From the NCBI RefSeq assembly GCF_021869535.1, contig NW_026262668.1:15484348-15548347 (forward strand): 64,000 bases of DNA, given 5' to 3'. The position numbers and the translations under genes are program-made. The DNA is from Mytilus californianus. Lineage: Eukaryota > Mollusca > Bivalvia > Mytilida > Mytilidae. This document shows positions 48,221 through 58,500 of this stretch, one piece after another (position 1 is the first letter of the stretch; the number at the start of each line of letters is the position of its first letter). The notes under the pieces are model-generated. The model had not been told where the DNA came from, ran no database searches, and worked only from the letters and a program-made list of their open reading frames with translations.

Positions 48221-49330
48221 CTGTGTATGCGTCTGGTCTAACAGGAAATATTTATCCTGTGTATCCGCCTGGTCTAACAGGAAATATTTATCCTGTGTAT
48301 GCGCCTGGTCTAATAGGAAATATTTATCTTGTGTATCCGCCTGGTCTAACAGGAAATATTTATCCTGTGTATCCGCCTGGTCTAACAGTAAATATGTATC
48401 CTGTGTATGCGCCTGGTCTAATAGGAAATATTTATCCTGTGTATCCGCCTGGTCTAACAGGAAATATTTATCCTGTGTATGCGCCTGCTCTAACAGGAAA
48501 TATTTATCCTGTGTATGCGCCTGGTCTAACAGGAAATATTTATCATTTGTATGCGCCTGGTCTAACAGGAAGTATTTATCCTGTGTATGCGCCTGGTCTA
48601 ACAGGAAATATTTATCCTGTGTATGCGCCGGGTCTAACAGGAAATATTTATCATGTGCATGCGCCTGGTTTAACGGGAAATATTTATCCTGCGTATGCGC
48701 CTGGCATAACCGTAAATATTTATCCTGTGTATGCGCCTGGTCTAACAGGAAATATTTATCCTGTGTATGCGGCTGGTCTAACAGGAAATACTTATCCTGT
48801 GTATGCGCCTGGTCTAACAGGAAATATTTATCCTGTGTATTCGCCTGGTCTAACAGTAAATATTTATCCTGTGTATGCGCCTGGTCTAGTAGGAAGTATT
48901 TATTCTCTGTATGCGCCGGGTCTAACAGTAAATATTTATCCTGTGTAGTATGCGCCTGGTCTAACAGGAAGTATTTATCCTGTGTATGCGCCTGGTCTAA
49001 CAGGAAATATTTATCTAGTGTATGCGATTGGTCTAACAGTAAATATTTATCCTGTGTATGCGGCTGGTCTAACAGGAAATATTTATCCTTTGTATGCGGC
49101 GCCTGGTCTAACAGGAAATATTCATCCTCTGTATGCGCCTGGTCTAACAGTAAATATTTATCTTTTGTATGCGCCTGGTCTAACAGGAAATATTTATCCT
49201 GTGTATCCGCCTGGTTTAACAGTAAACATTTATCCTGTGTATGCGGCTGGTCTAACAGGAAATATTTATTCTGTTTATGCGCCAGGTCTAACAGGAACTA
49301 TTTATCCTGTGTATGCGCCTGGTCTCATTT
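48221..49330 (+). repeat. 36-bp minisatellite, about 30 units
   Basis: The unit CCTGTGTATGCGCCTGGTCT followed by AACAGGAAATATTTAT is repeated about 30 times with point differences. Only two length changes occur, both of three bases (near 48946 and 49098). Because 36 is divisible by three, one frame (SCVCAWSNRKYL) stays open from before 48153 to 49385. A second (PVYAPGLTGNIY) is open except for one stop near 48945. The open frame has no ATG upstream of or at the array's left side. Differences between units change amino acids freely in both frames, with no visible excess of silent changes. A non-coding minisatellite is more likely than a repeat protein. Confidence 0.9.
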
Positions 49331-51034
49331 CCTTTGGAGTTCATTCAACTTTCCGACTATATTTATTCTTCCCAAATTTGTCTGATTGTACCTTGATTGA
49401 GGATTCTAAAAGTTACTCTATATTACATTATACTAAGTATGCATCAACCTCCAGTTTATCCAGTAGGTAAAAAGATAGAATTTCAATCAGGGTTGCTTCT
49501 GAAAGTACAGATTATTACATGATACACGTATATTTGATATCAGTTGTATTAATATCAGCCCTACTGGTCCTGATTTCAACCCAAGAGCCAACATACATAT
49601 AATTGGTGAATTGCAGGGAAACTGATATCCTTCAACGATTCAATAATAAATTGGTGATTGGCTATCATATTCCCGACATAGTACACCCATCTTTCAAATG
49701 AAGTTGTTTGCCAAACCCCCCTCCCCCACTTGTAAGGTATCCATTCTAGTTCCAGTTAATGTGTCCGAATATGAAGCCGTGACGATAAGACCATACAATT
49801 GTAATTTGCATAAAAACGTTTAACAGAATCGGGAAAAGAACAAACTTTAACTTAAACTTGTTCATATGTTTGTACCTTTGATGTCTTCCGCCTCTTATTA
49901 ATTTTAAGTAAGGTGAAATATTTTTTCAGACTTGTTCGCAACAGATGGACATTTAGAAAAGCTAAAGACGTAAGAACAGAGATATTTATACACTATTTTT
50001 TTATTAATCTTCTTTTTACCATTTCAAATACAAAATTTGGCAGCTTTTACTTTTTGACTTAATTTTCCGTTTTATTTTCTCGCTCTGTTCATTACTTCAT
50101 GTGGTTCTTTGTTATTACTACTTCTTGGTTATAAACAATGTTGGTGTACTGCTGCAAAAAACCCCATTCCGTAGTTATAATGATTTGATAATGGCATTAT
50201 TGTTTTATAAAAATCGTGACAAATACTCAGAGATTCGAATGGCTTTGAGCAGTTAACAATATGAATATTGTCGCACGCTAAACAGGATAAACATACCATT
50301 CTATCGCATTGAGTTTGAATTGCCTATACTTTCGCTGTTGATGAACGTCTTTGTATGTTTGTTTGCAAACCTCTACATTATTTTCTGGTTTCGAATTTTA
50401 AGTAATCGCTTTGTCCGTTCGTCCGTTCTTCTGTGTGTTCGAATCAAATGATTTACGCGTGACGGATTACTTCGAGCGTTCCTGCATGATGAAGGTAAAT
50501 CCGAAAAAGCGCTTCGAACGCATTAAATTGGTAAATTGTTATTTTGATTGAGTGTCACTTGCTTCTTTAGAATGAATATTTATATACAGCTGAAAGTGTA
50601 GGTAAGGGGGAGAAGCCAAATGATTTTGAGGTCAATATGTCAAATGTCAAGGTCACTGCTACATAAAATAGATTGTTTATTGCAGAAATTGTTTCCGGAT
50701 TGTAACTGAGTATGCATGGTTTATTCACGTTTCTCCAACAATCGAAAAATCCAACTCACGTTTATCCAACAAGTGCCAAACAATAGATGGGCTTGGTATT
50801 TATATAGCAATTATAATTGTTGTTTAAGGAAGTTATAGCAAGTATATTACTATACAAATCCTTGGTTAAAGTGAGACCTGTTTACAATGTATAATATAAT
50901 TTTATATTATACTTTTTAATAATAAGTGTAAAAATAATAAATGAATTAAAAAAAAAATGAGATATTTTTATAAAAATTCTTCTAGTTAATACGATATTCC
51001 AGGGCTTGTATATCCTATCCTGATTTCCTTGATA
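49331..51034. other. Intergenic; family C end fragment near 49866
   Basis: TGTACCTTTGATGTCTTCCG at 49870 matches the family C end block. A short GTCCGTTCGTCCGTTC stretch lies at about 50413. No gene is supported. Confidence 0.4.
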
Positions 51035-51190
51035 GAGGGTTGCTGCTTACAAGGAAGCTATTAACCCAAGAGTTCCAAGTGGTGAAGTTGAAATCATCTC
51101 TTCGTAAGTTTTACAGACGCCATCACGAGTTGGTTGGCCGATATGGAATATCCGTTTCACAGATGATAGCGGATATGTTCCTGAAATTAT
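51035..51190 (+). pseudogene. C-terminal fragment of a retroelement ORF (family C)
   Basis: The frame from about 51040 reads LLTRKLLTQEFQVVKLKSSL, then RKFYRRHHELVGRYGISVSQ and MIADMF. I recognise this as the end of an ORF seen in bivalve retroelements whose 3'UTR is the family C repeat. The reverse copy at 4310-4640 contains the matching DNA (GTTGGTTGGCC...). Element class (Penelope-, DIRS- or LINE-like) is uncertain. The rest of the ORF is missing. Confidence 0.6.
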
Positions 51191-52252
51191 GTTTTTTTTG
51201 TCACTCACCTCATTCACTTTTTTTTGGAAAAAAATAATTATTAAAGAGGACTCTGAATAACTTCACATTCAATAAAAATTGTACCCCCTTTACATTCTAT
51301 TCCTATGCCCATGCTCATAGTTCAACGGTGGTACAGACCCAGTAATGTATCCACTGACTGATATATGGTGTTTACACTTGGACATGGAAAGTTCATCCTG
51401 CAGCGGTACAGATCCAGTTGTAGTGAAAAAAAGTAAATTATATATTTCCGTGAGCACAATAACACGTATTTCATGAGGGAGATTGGGAACATACTGACAA
51501 TTTTACCATTCCTCATATTTTTATTTTGTTCTTTTAATATTGTTAAATGTAAAATGTCTGAAGAGAATTGCAAAAAACAGGGTTTTTTCGCGAGGAAGTT
51601 GGCCGTGTCCTTACGGCTTAATTTAAACCAAAAATACCATAACATTGGTACAACTCTATGCTGTATCGGACATTGATATTTCTTTTTGTACCTACCTACC
51701 ACTTAGTGAATATTGTACATTAGTATCAAATACTTAAACGCTTGAACAAATGGAAAGTATAATTTGTTCAAGCTGTTGCTACCGTTTCAAAGCCACCTGC
51801 TATAACGAAAGTCTTTAAACGTATGTTTGTCTTGAAGGAGAAAGTAAAATTGAAACCTTTTTAGACAGGTAATCATTAATTTATTGATATTTTTAACAGA
51901 AGTTTTATTATTATTTCAGAAATATTGGACATTAGAACAAATTATATGGTCCTTTGATGTTGTCAACGTTGAATTTATGAACGTTTCTTCTTTTTTGTGT
52001 GAAAGTTTCTAATCTGGCCACGTTTATATAAATCAAGCATCGTAGTGCACAAATCGTCTTGAATATCACATATTAGTAGTCTAAATAGGAATTATGCGTA
52101 TGATATACAAATCATGAATGATGGAAGTGTATATTGTATGTGACCTGTTAAAACTCCAGTACCATTCCAGTTTACACGAAATGAGTAGAAATCGGGTTCT
52201 ACATTTATATCACAAAGCTGGACGTTTGTTGCTCACACTACACAACCTCAGT
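51191..52252. other. Intergenic, nothing recognised
   Basis: A 126-residue minus-strand frame at 51322-51702 shows no recognisable domain. Confidence 0.45.
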
Positions 52253-52400
52253 GGCGGATCTAGAAATTTTCATAAGGGGGGCCCACTGACTGCCTAAGGG
52301 GGGGCGCTCCAGTCATGCTTCAGTGATTCCCTATATAATCAACCAAATTTTTCCCAAAAAAGGGGGGCCTGGGCCCCCAGCCCCCCTTAAATCCTCCTCT
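52253..52400. mobile_element. GGCGGATC-type MITE, sister of the 9393 copy
   Basis: Left GGCGGATCTAG. The centre CGCTCCAGTCATGCTTCAG and CCCTATATAATCAACC are the same as at 9393. The right end is decayed to ATCCTCCTCTG. Confidence 0.75.
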
Positions 52401-53168
52401 GAGTTACCTTACAAGCGGAATTAATTAATTAATTATTTTATTCATTTATTTATTTATCGTCAGTGATATGTATTCTATCAACAGTCAACGCCCATTGATT
52501 TGAAAAATAGATATTCTATAGTCTTGTTCAGCATATTAAACGGGTAAAGTTGTAACCAAATAACCAAAATATTTCATTGTAATCGTATACCCATACATTT
52601 CGAAGCAAAGTAATAATACTTTTACGATCTTATACGTCTTATCTGGGACTATTATACTGTTATTATTAATAGCCCCAGGTCTTATATACTATCTGAAATT
52701 TTGCTATGGGATGTCTGTATGAATGCAACTACAAATCATTTGATCATGATTATTTCTATTTCAAAAGTAATACCAAATGCTGCTAAAAAATACATAACTT
52801 ATTTCTACAATACTGCCAAGGGACTTTAAGCAAGAAAAAAAACCAAACAAACAGTTTCACGAATAACAAAATCTCCGACCGGAATAAATAGCATGTTTTA
52901 GTAAATTTCTTACTAAGGGGACATAAATACACCGAAAGAGGGCGCTGTTTCAAACGGAAGTTTATGCTGAGGGCTGGAAGACGACGTGTTGTTTTGTAAA
53001 TAGATGTATAAAATTGAAGGCTGGATGACTTGATGAAGAAAAATGTAGGTCATTTCACAGACAAATAAAGACAGATAGTGTCTATATTCAAAATGATAAA
53101 AAAGGTAACTCTAAGCAGGAGTTCTACCTGATATATCGAACAGGAAATTTGGGTAATAGTTCGTTTAT
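52401..53168. other. Intergenic, nothing recognised
   Basis: AT-rich with ATTA/ATTT simple repeats near 52420. Confidence 0.45.
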
Positions 53169-53596
53169 CAGGTTGGGAACAAACCCTCAAATGAGGGGTA
53201 ACCCCTCATTGTAATGACTATTCCTTTTATGAGGGGTAAATTTCAAGTGATAAGAAATAGTTTTTTGTAAATACCACTTTTTAGTACAAATGAGCACATA
53301 TTTATATTATTTGAAGAACCTTTTCCCAAAGAACTATACTTCTATCTGGTATTATATGGTCAAAACATGTCCAAGAATTTTGTTATGTTCCTAGACTTGT
53401 ATCTTCTTCATTATTGAAAATAATGGGACCCCTCTTTTAGAAAAGTTGTTCCAAATATAATGAATTTTTCCCCTTTTAAGTTAAGAAATCTAAAGTTTTT
53501 CATTTTTCTTTTCTACAACAGTAAAATGACCCCTTGTCTGAGGGACAGTCCCTCAATTAAGGGATATCCCTCTTTTGGGGGGTTGCTCCCAACCTG
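53169..53596. mobile_element. 428-bp MITE with TTTAT target duplication
   Basis: The left end starts CAGGTTGGGAACAAACCCTC and the minus-strand right end starts CAGGTTGGGAGCAACCCCCC; similarity continues about 30 bp. The element is flanked directly by TTTAT (53164-53168 and 53597-53601). Several GAGGG/CCCTC motifs recur inside. Non-coding. Confidence 0.85.
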
Positions 53597-53820
53597 TTTA
53601 TGTTTTGGACAGTTGGAGTTTAGTGTGACGTCCATTTTCATTGAACTATTACACATTTTTGTTAAGGGGCCAGCCGAAGCCCGCCTCTGGGTGCGGGATT
53701 TTCTCGCTGTGTTGAAGAGCCATTGGTGGCCCTCTGCTGTTTTCTGCTCTTTGACTTTGGTCGGGTTCTCTCTATGACTGAAAATTTGACACATTCCCCA
53801 TTTCCATTCTCAATTTTAAG
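53597..53820 (+). repeat. Dispersed repeat family B
   Basis: TTTTGGACAGTTGGAGTTTA, GGGGCCAGCCGAAGCCCGCC, CGGGATTTTCTCGCTGTGTT, GACACATTCCCCATTTCCAT. I recognise this as an abundant mussel repeat. Open frames on both strands here are repeat artefacts. Confidence 0.6.
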
Positions 53821-54145
53821 ATTACTGTCATTAGTAATTGATTACATGAAGGATTTGTGTGTAATCGATTACTATCAATTACATGCTTAAATTTTTTTTT
53901 AAGTAAATAAAGAAAGCTTACTGGTCAATGAGTTTGTAAGTCCGAAATTGCTCTGACATCCAACGGCAGAGCAATCCCGGACTATGAGTTTGTTAGTGGA
54001 AATAAAGAACTTAACACAAGCACTGCTTGTAAATGTCCTGTTTTAAACAGTTGTTGTTTAGACTGATAAACCAAATAAATTACTATTTCTTGAAATATGG
54101 GTCAACAAGAGAGATTCTCTGCCCATAACAAACTCGGAGTATAAC

Positions 54146-54352
54146 AGAATAGAAACTGGGAGACATGAACGAAAACTAAATACAATCTCAGGAAAACTTG
54201 AACTGTCTAGGTCATGTAGGTGTGAAAGGCTCTGTCAACACTGTTCACTTAACTTGATAGAAAATGAAATGCATTTTGTTTTAGAGTGCCCTCTATATAG
54301 CTCACCAAGATTAGAATTCTTACAAAATTTATTTCAAAGTTTCCAAATCTGA
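54146..54352 (+). pseudogene. LINE ORF C-terminal zinc-knuckle fragment
   Basis: An open stretch of 68 codons reads RIETGRHERKLN, then CRCERLCQHCSLNLIENEMH and FVLECPLYSSPRLEFLQNLF, then a stop. The pattern R-x-C-x-x-C-(x)n-E-x-H-F-(x)n-C-P-x-Y is a common C-terminal motif of invertebrate LINE reverse transcriptases. Only the 3' end of the element is present. It differs from the LINEs at 19.9 and 35.9 kb, which end in a C-x-C-x-x-C motif. Confidence 0.75.
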
Positions 54353-54754
54353 GAAACATATATTTAGAAAATCTCTATTTATCTGAATCATGACAAATAA
54401 ATAGATTTTAATACAGTTTTTAGTCTGTACCTAAATAAAATTTTCCAGATTAGGAACTGGTCATTTTCTATCATTGGGTGGGGGGGTGGGAGGAGACAGT
54501 GGAATTTCTCTGATTTTTTTCATGTCCCACCTTGAGGAAGGAAAATAAAATCAAGACCCCCTCTTTTAAAGAGATTAAACCCCCCCCCCCAAAAAAAAAC
54601 AACATTTCTCGATACTTTTATTCTTTATAACAAAAATACATACATACAATTTAATATTTTTATTGTTTAATGAAATATTGCATCAGTAGTGGATCTATAG
54701 CTTAAAGTGAGAGAAGTTGTTTGTGACTTCAGGAAACTTCATAAATGAATATAT
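54353..54754. other. Spacer with G and C runs
   Basis: A G-rich stretch (54477-54495) and a C run (54580-54590) face each other, possibly a decayed fold-back element. No gene. Confidence 0.35.
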
Positions 54755-55150
54755 ATAAAAATGAGGAGAAGTGGTATAATTGCCAATGAGACAGCTGTCC
54801 AATAGAGTTAAAATGAAGTGGTATAAAGCAGTACAGCCTTCAACAGAGTTAAAATGAAGTAGTAGTAAGCAATTATAGGTAACTGTACAGTATAGTCAGC
54901 TTTAAAAGGACCGACATGAAAAATGTTAAACAATTCAAATGAGGAAAACTAATGGCCTAATTTATAACAAAACAATTTACAAAAAACAAATACATGTATG
55001 ACAGACCTGAACCAACGACAACCACTGTACTACAGGCTCCTAACTTGGGACAGGCACATAAAGAATGTGGTAGGGTTAAACATGTTTGTGAGCGCTCAAC
55101 CCTCCCTTAACCTTGGACAGTGGTGTTACAGCACAACATCAGAACAAACT
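54755..55150 (-). repeat. Family A repeat, reverse copy
   Basis: GGTATAATTGCCAATGAGAC, CAATTATAGGTAACTGTACA, GTATAGTCAGCTTTAAAAGG and ACCTTGGACAGTGGTGTTAC read in order as the reverse of family A. A short internal duplication (GAGTTAAAATGAAGT twice) is present. The copy lies just upstream of POFUT1 exon 1. Confidence 0.75.
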
Positions 55151-55408
55151 GTAAAATGTTTTTGTCACATGCATGCACAAGGGATTTTGATTGGAAATAT
55201 TTGTGTCATGATAGGAATCTATTATCATAAGTGTTAAAACAAAACAAATTTGCTGCAGTGATTTTATAATTTCCGTCCTTAACCAACTGGTGGAGAATTG
55301 GAGATTATGTAATTTTAGTACATGAACAGATGTGCCATAAATATCAATATTTGCTAGTTGCTTCATAGAAGGCGATTTTTTTTTTTTTTCAGATACCAGT
55401 ACTACAAG

Positions 55409-55502
55409 ATGAAGAATTTGATATTAGTTTGGTGTCTATTACATACAGTAAAATCAACCCTTGTAGATCCTAAAGGATATATCATGTATTGTCCCTGTAT
55501 GG
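55409..55502 (+). CDS. POFUT1: POFUT1 coding exon 1
   Basis: Starts at the ATG of [16 protein letters not shown], a signal peptide of the expected kind, and ends after ATG-G with the donor GTTAGT (55503). A strong polypyrimidine tract and AG at 55391-55392 just before it suggest that a non-coding 5' exon may lie upstream. The start is chosen because the signal peptide leads directly into the conserved [13 protein letters not shown]. Confidence 0.85.
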
Positions 55503-58500
55503 GTTAGTTGTAAGCTGAATCAATACTTATCTTTTTTCATGAATAAACAATTTATAAAACCATATCAAAATAAAAAAAAAACATATAAAAATTAAGATGT
55601 GGTATGCCCTTCATAGATGGGAAATTTTAGTCAGGATCTAACTGAAAGAAGATTTGGGGATACCGGTCAATAAGAAAGTATTGGACTCAATGATATTAAA
55701 AATCACAAAAAAACATCACTAGGTCAACATAGGGTCTTCAATGATAGACTAGTGTCTATACAATATGTCATGCTATGAATCATGTGAAGTCAAGAAGGTT
55801 GTTTAAGATTGCCTTGGAAAGATATTACAGTGTAAACATGTATCTCATATAAAAATAAGATGTGGCAGGGTTGCCAATGAGACAACTATCCACCAGAGTT
55901 CAAATAAGTCTATTTAAGCAATTATAGGTCACTGTATGGTCTTCTACAATGAGAAAAACCCATACTGTATAGTCAGCTATAAAAGGCCCAGACATGAAAA
56001 ATGTGAAACAATTCAAACGACAGAACTGTTGACCTTATTTATAATGAAACAATTTACCAAAAACAAATGTGACAGACATGAACCAATGACAACCACTGAA
56101 ATACAGGCTTCTGACTTGGGACAGACACGTAAAGAATATGGCAGGTTATACATGTACATGTTTGTGAGCACTCAACATTGGACAGTGGTCAATACTGGTG
56201 TAACAACACAACATAAGAACAAACTGAAAAAATCAGTTGCAATTGACTTAACTCTAAAGATCTGTACGACATACAAAAACAATAGACACAAAGCACCAAT
56301 ATACGTGTAAGAGTACAAAAGCTTGTTCAAGGCCAATTTATACAACTAATAGATAAATCATATTCTCCCAGACTAAGGTATCAATCAGGACACGTCCAAG
56401 GGATTTAGTGTAAAGATTTCATAAACAGTCTGAGAAAAGCATGACCTTGTGCAATGACACAATATAAAACAGAATGTAGGATCATGAATTCTCATAACTG
56501 TTTATTGATATAGCAATATACATGATATATATATATTTAGTTATGTTTTAATTTTTACAAAAACAAAATCAATGTTAGTACTGACACAAATCAACATTTA
56601 AAGATTTTAATTTCTAAAGCATGAAATTAAATCTTACAATCATTTTAAGGAAAGCATTAAATTAACATAAGAATTAAATAACACTTTCAAATACCCACTC
56701 CCCACCCCCTAGAAAAATGAAATAGAACAAAGCAAAAAAAAAATCCATTCTGCTTCTGATGATTTACAGCAATTCATTATACAGTGTGTGAACATAAAGT
56801 GTTTTAGTCCCCTACCGACGAAGTTGAAGGGGACTTTAGGTTTGCATCCGTCTGTCTGTCCATCCGTCAGTCCGGCAAATCAGTTTTCCTGTTTTTTTCT
56901 TCGTGCTTGAAGAGATTGATTTAATATTTGGTATATTGTTTTATCATGACAAGTTTCAGATCAAGTTCGAATTTTGTTCCGGTCTTATAATTTTGTGCAG
57001 AGTTATGGTCCTTGGACTTAGAAAATTCACTCAAATAATCAGTTTTTCGCACTTTTTTTGTCATGCTTGAATATATTTTTCGTAATTGGTACATTGTTTT
57101 ATCATGACATGTTACAGATCAAGTTCTAATTTTGTTTAGATCTGATGATTTTGTGCAGAGTTATGGTCCTTGGACTTAAAAAGTTAACTTAAATAATCAT
57201 TTTTCCACACTTTTTTTCGTCATGCTTGAAGATATTGACTTGATATTTGTTATATAGTTTACAAATTTACACCATGACAAGTTATTGATCAAACATAGCA
57301 TTTTGTTCCAGTACAATTTATTTTTAACGGTAGGGGACTATGCATTGCCATGCTATACTCTTAGAATGCTTGTTGTCATTTACTTTAAAGGTTTGGAAGT
57401 TGTTTGGAATAACTGCCTACCTAGATTGAAACATATTGTGTGTACTGTTTTGAAAAAAAAACATTCAGATATTTTGGTAATGTTTTCATTTATTTTGTAG
57501 GAAGATTTGGAAATCAGGCAGACCAGTTTCTTGGTGCCTTAGCTTTTGCCAAATCATTGGACAGAACATTAATACTACCACCATGGGTTGAATACCACTG
57601 GCCAAATCCTAAATCAGTATGTATTTGTTTACAGGACATTAATCAAACCATATTGAGTAGAATACCATTTACCAGTTCTGTTTAGAGTATGTATTAGGAT
57701 ACACTGTGGATTTGATACTAAATTGTACTGTTTGGTTATTATTTTAATATTCCTGCAATGTGAAAGGAATTTCAGTCTTAAACATCCATTTTGGTCTTAA
57801 CACAATCTGAAAAGCATGAACCTAAAAACAGTAAGTCTTGTTAAGAGTTTAAGTTTTTCTTTCGGATATTTCCTTGTTATAAATTCAATACTGTTCAGAC
57901 AATTGGCTTGCTGTTAATCCACTACTGATCAGTATCTTTTCAGACAATTTGGTATATTGTTGTTTTTTTACAGATAAAGAACAACTACTAATCTGACAGA
58001 TCTTAATTGACTGCAAGCTAATTGTCTGAACTGTTCTGAAACTTTCACAGTTGGATAAGTCTGAAAATGGACTTAAACGACTTGAACATTACTTTATAAG
58101 TTATTGTCCAGTCTTTTGATTAAGATCTGTTCAGTTCAAGTTTGGTGTACTAGTGTGGGATTCTCAAATTTGTGGTTTTTCACACCTGTAGAAAAATTAT
58201 ATTTTGTGGAACACTTAAATTTGTAGTTATCCTCAATCCACAAAAATTAGTACACCAAGAATAATAATGACTTCATAGTAAATTAATAATCCGATTATAA
58301 TAGTACCTTCAGTAGAGTATTATTGGCCGCTCATGAGTTTAGTAAATATACAATAACACATTGAATATTTGGATCAGCTAGTAAAATTTTACAACATGAA
58401 TTGTAAAATCACATGAATTCTCTAAAGAAAAAAAATATTTAAGCAAAAAATTGTATTTTGTTACTTGGATGACACTTTTTTTTTCATGACAGCTTAAATT

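Noticed and set aside
48153..49470. Reading the long open frames over the 36-bp array as genes for repeat proteins
   Set aside because: The open frame begins at a TTG with no in-frame ATG nearby, the second frame is closed by stops at its left edge and near 48945, and the units vary without an excess of silent changes. Listed as a minisatellite and kept only as a finding.
53460..53794. Two ~100-residue opposing frames at the MITE/family B junction
   Set aside because: Both are built from repeat sequence and cross the MITE boundary, so they cannot be old conserved genes.
55936..56310. 124-residue open frame in POFUT1 intron 1
   Set aside because: Lies almost entirely inside a reverse family A repeat; related peptides arise at the other repeat copies.
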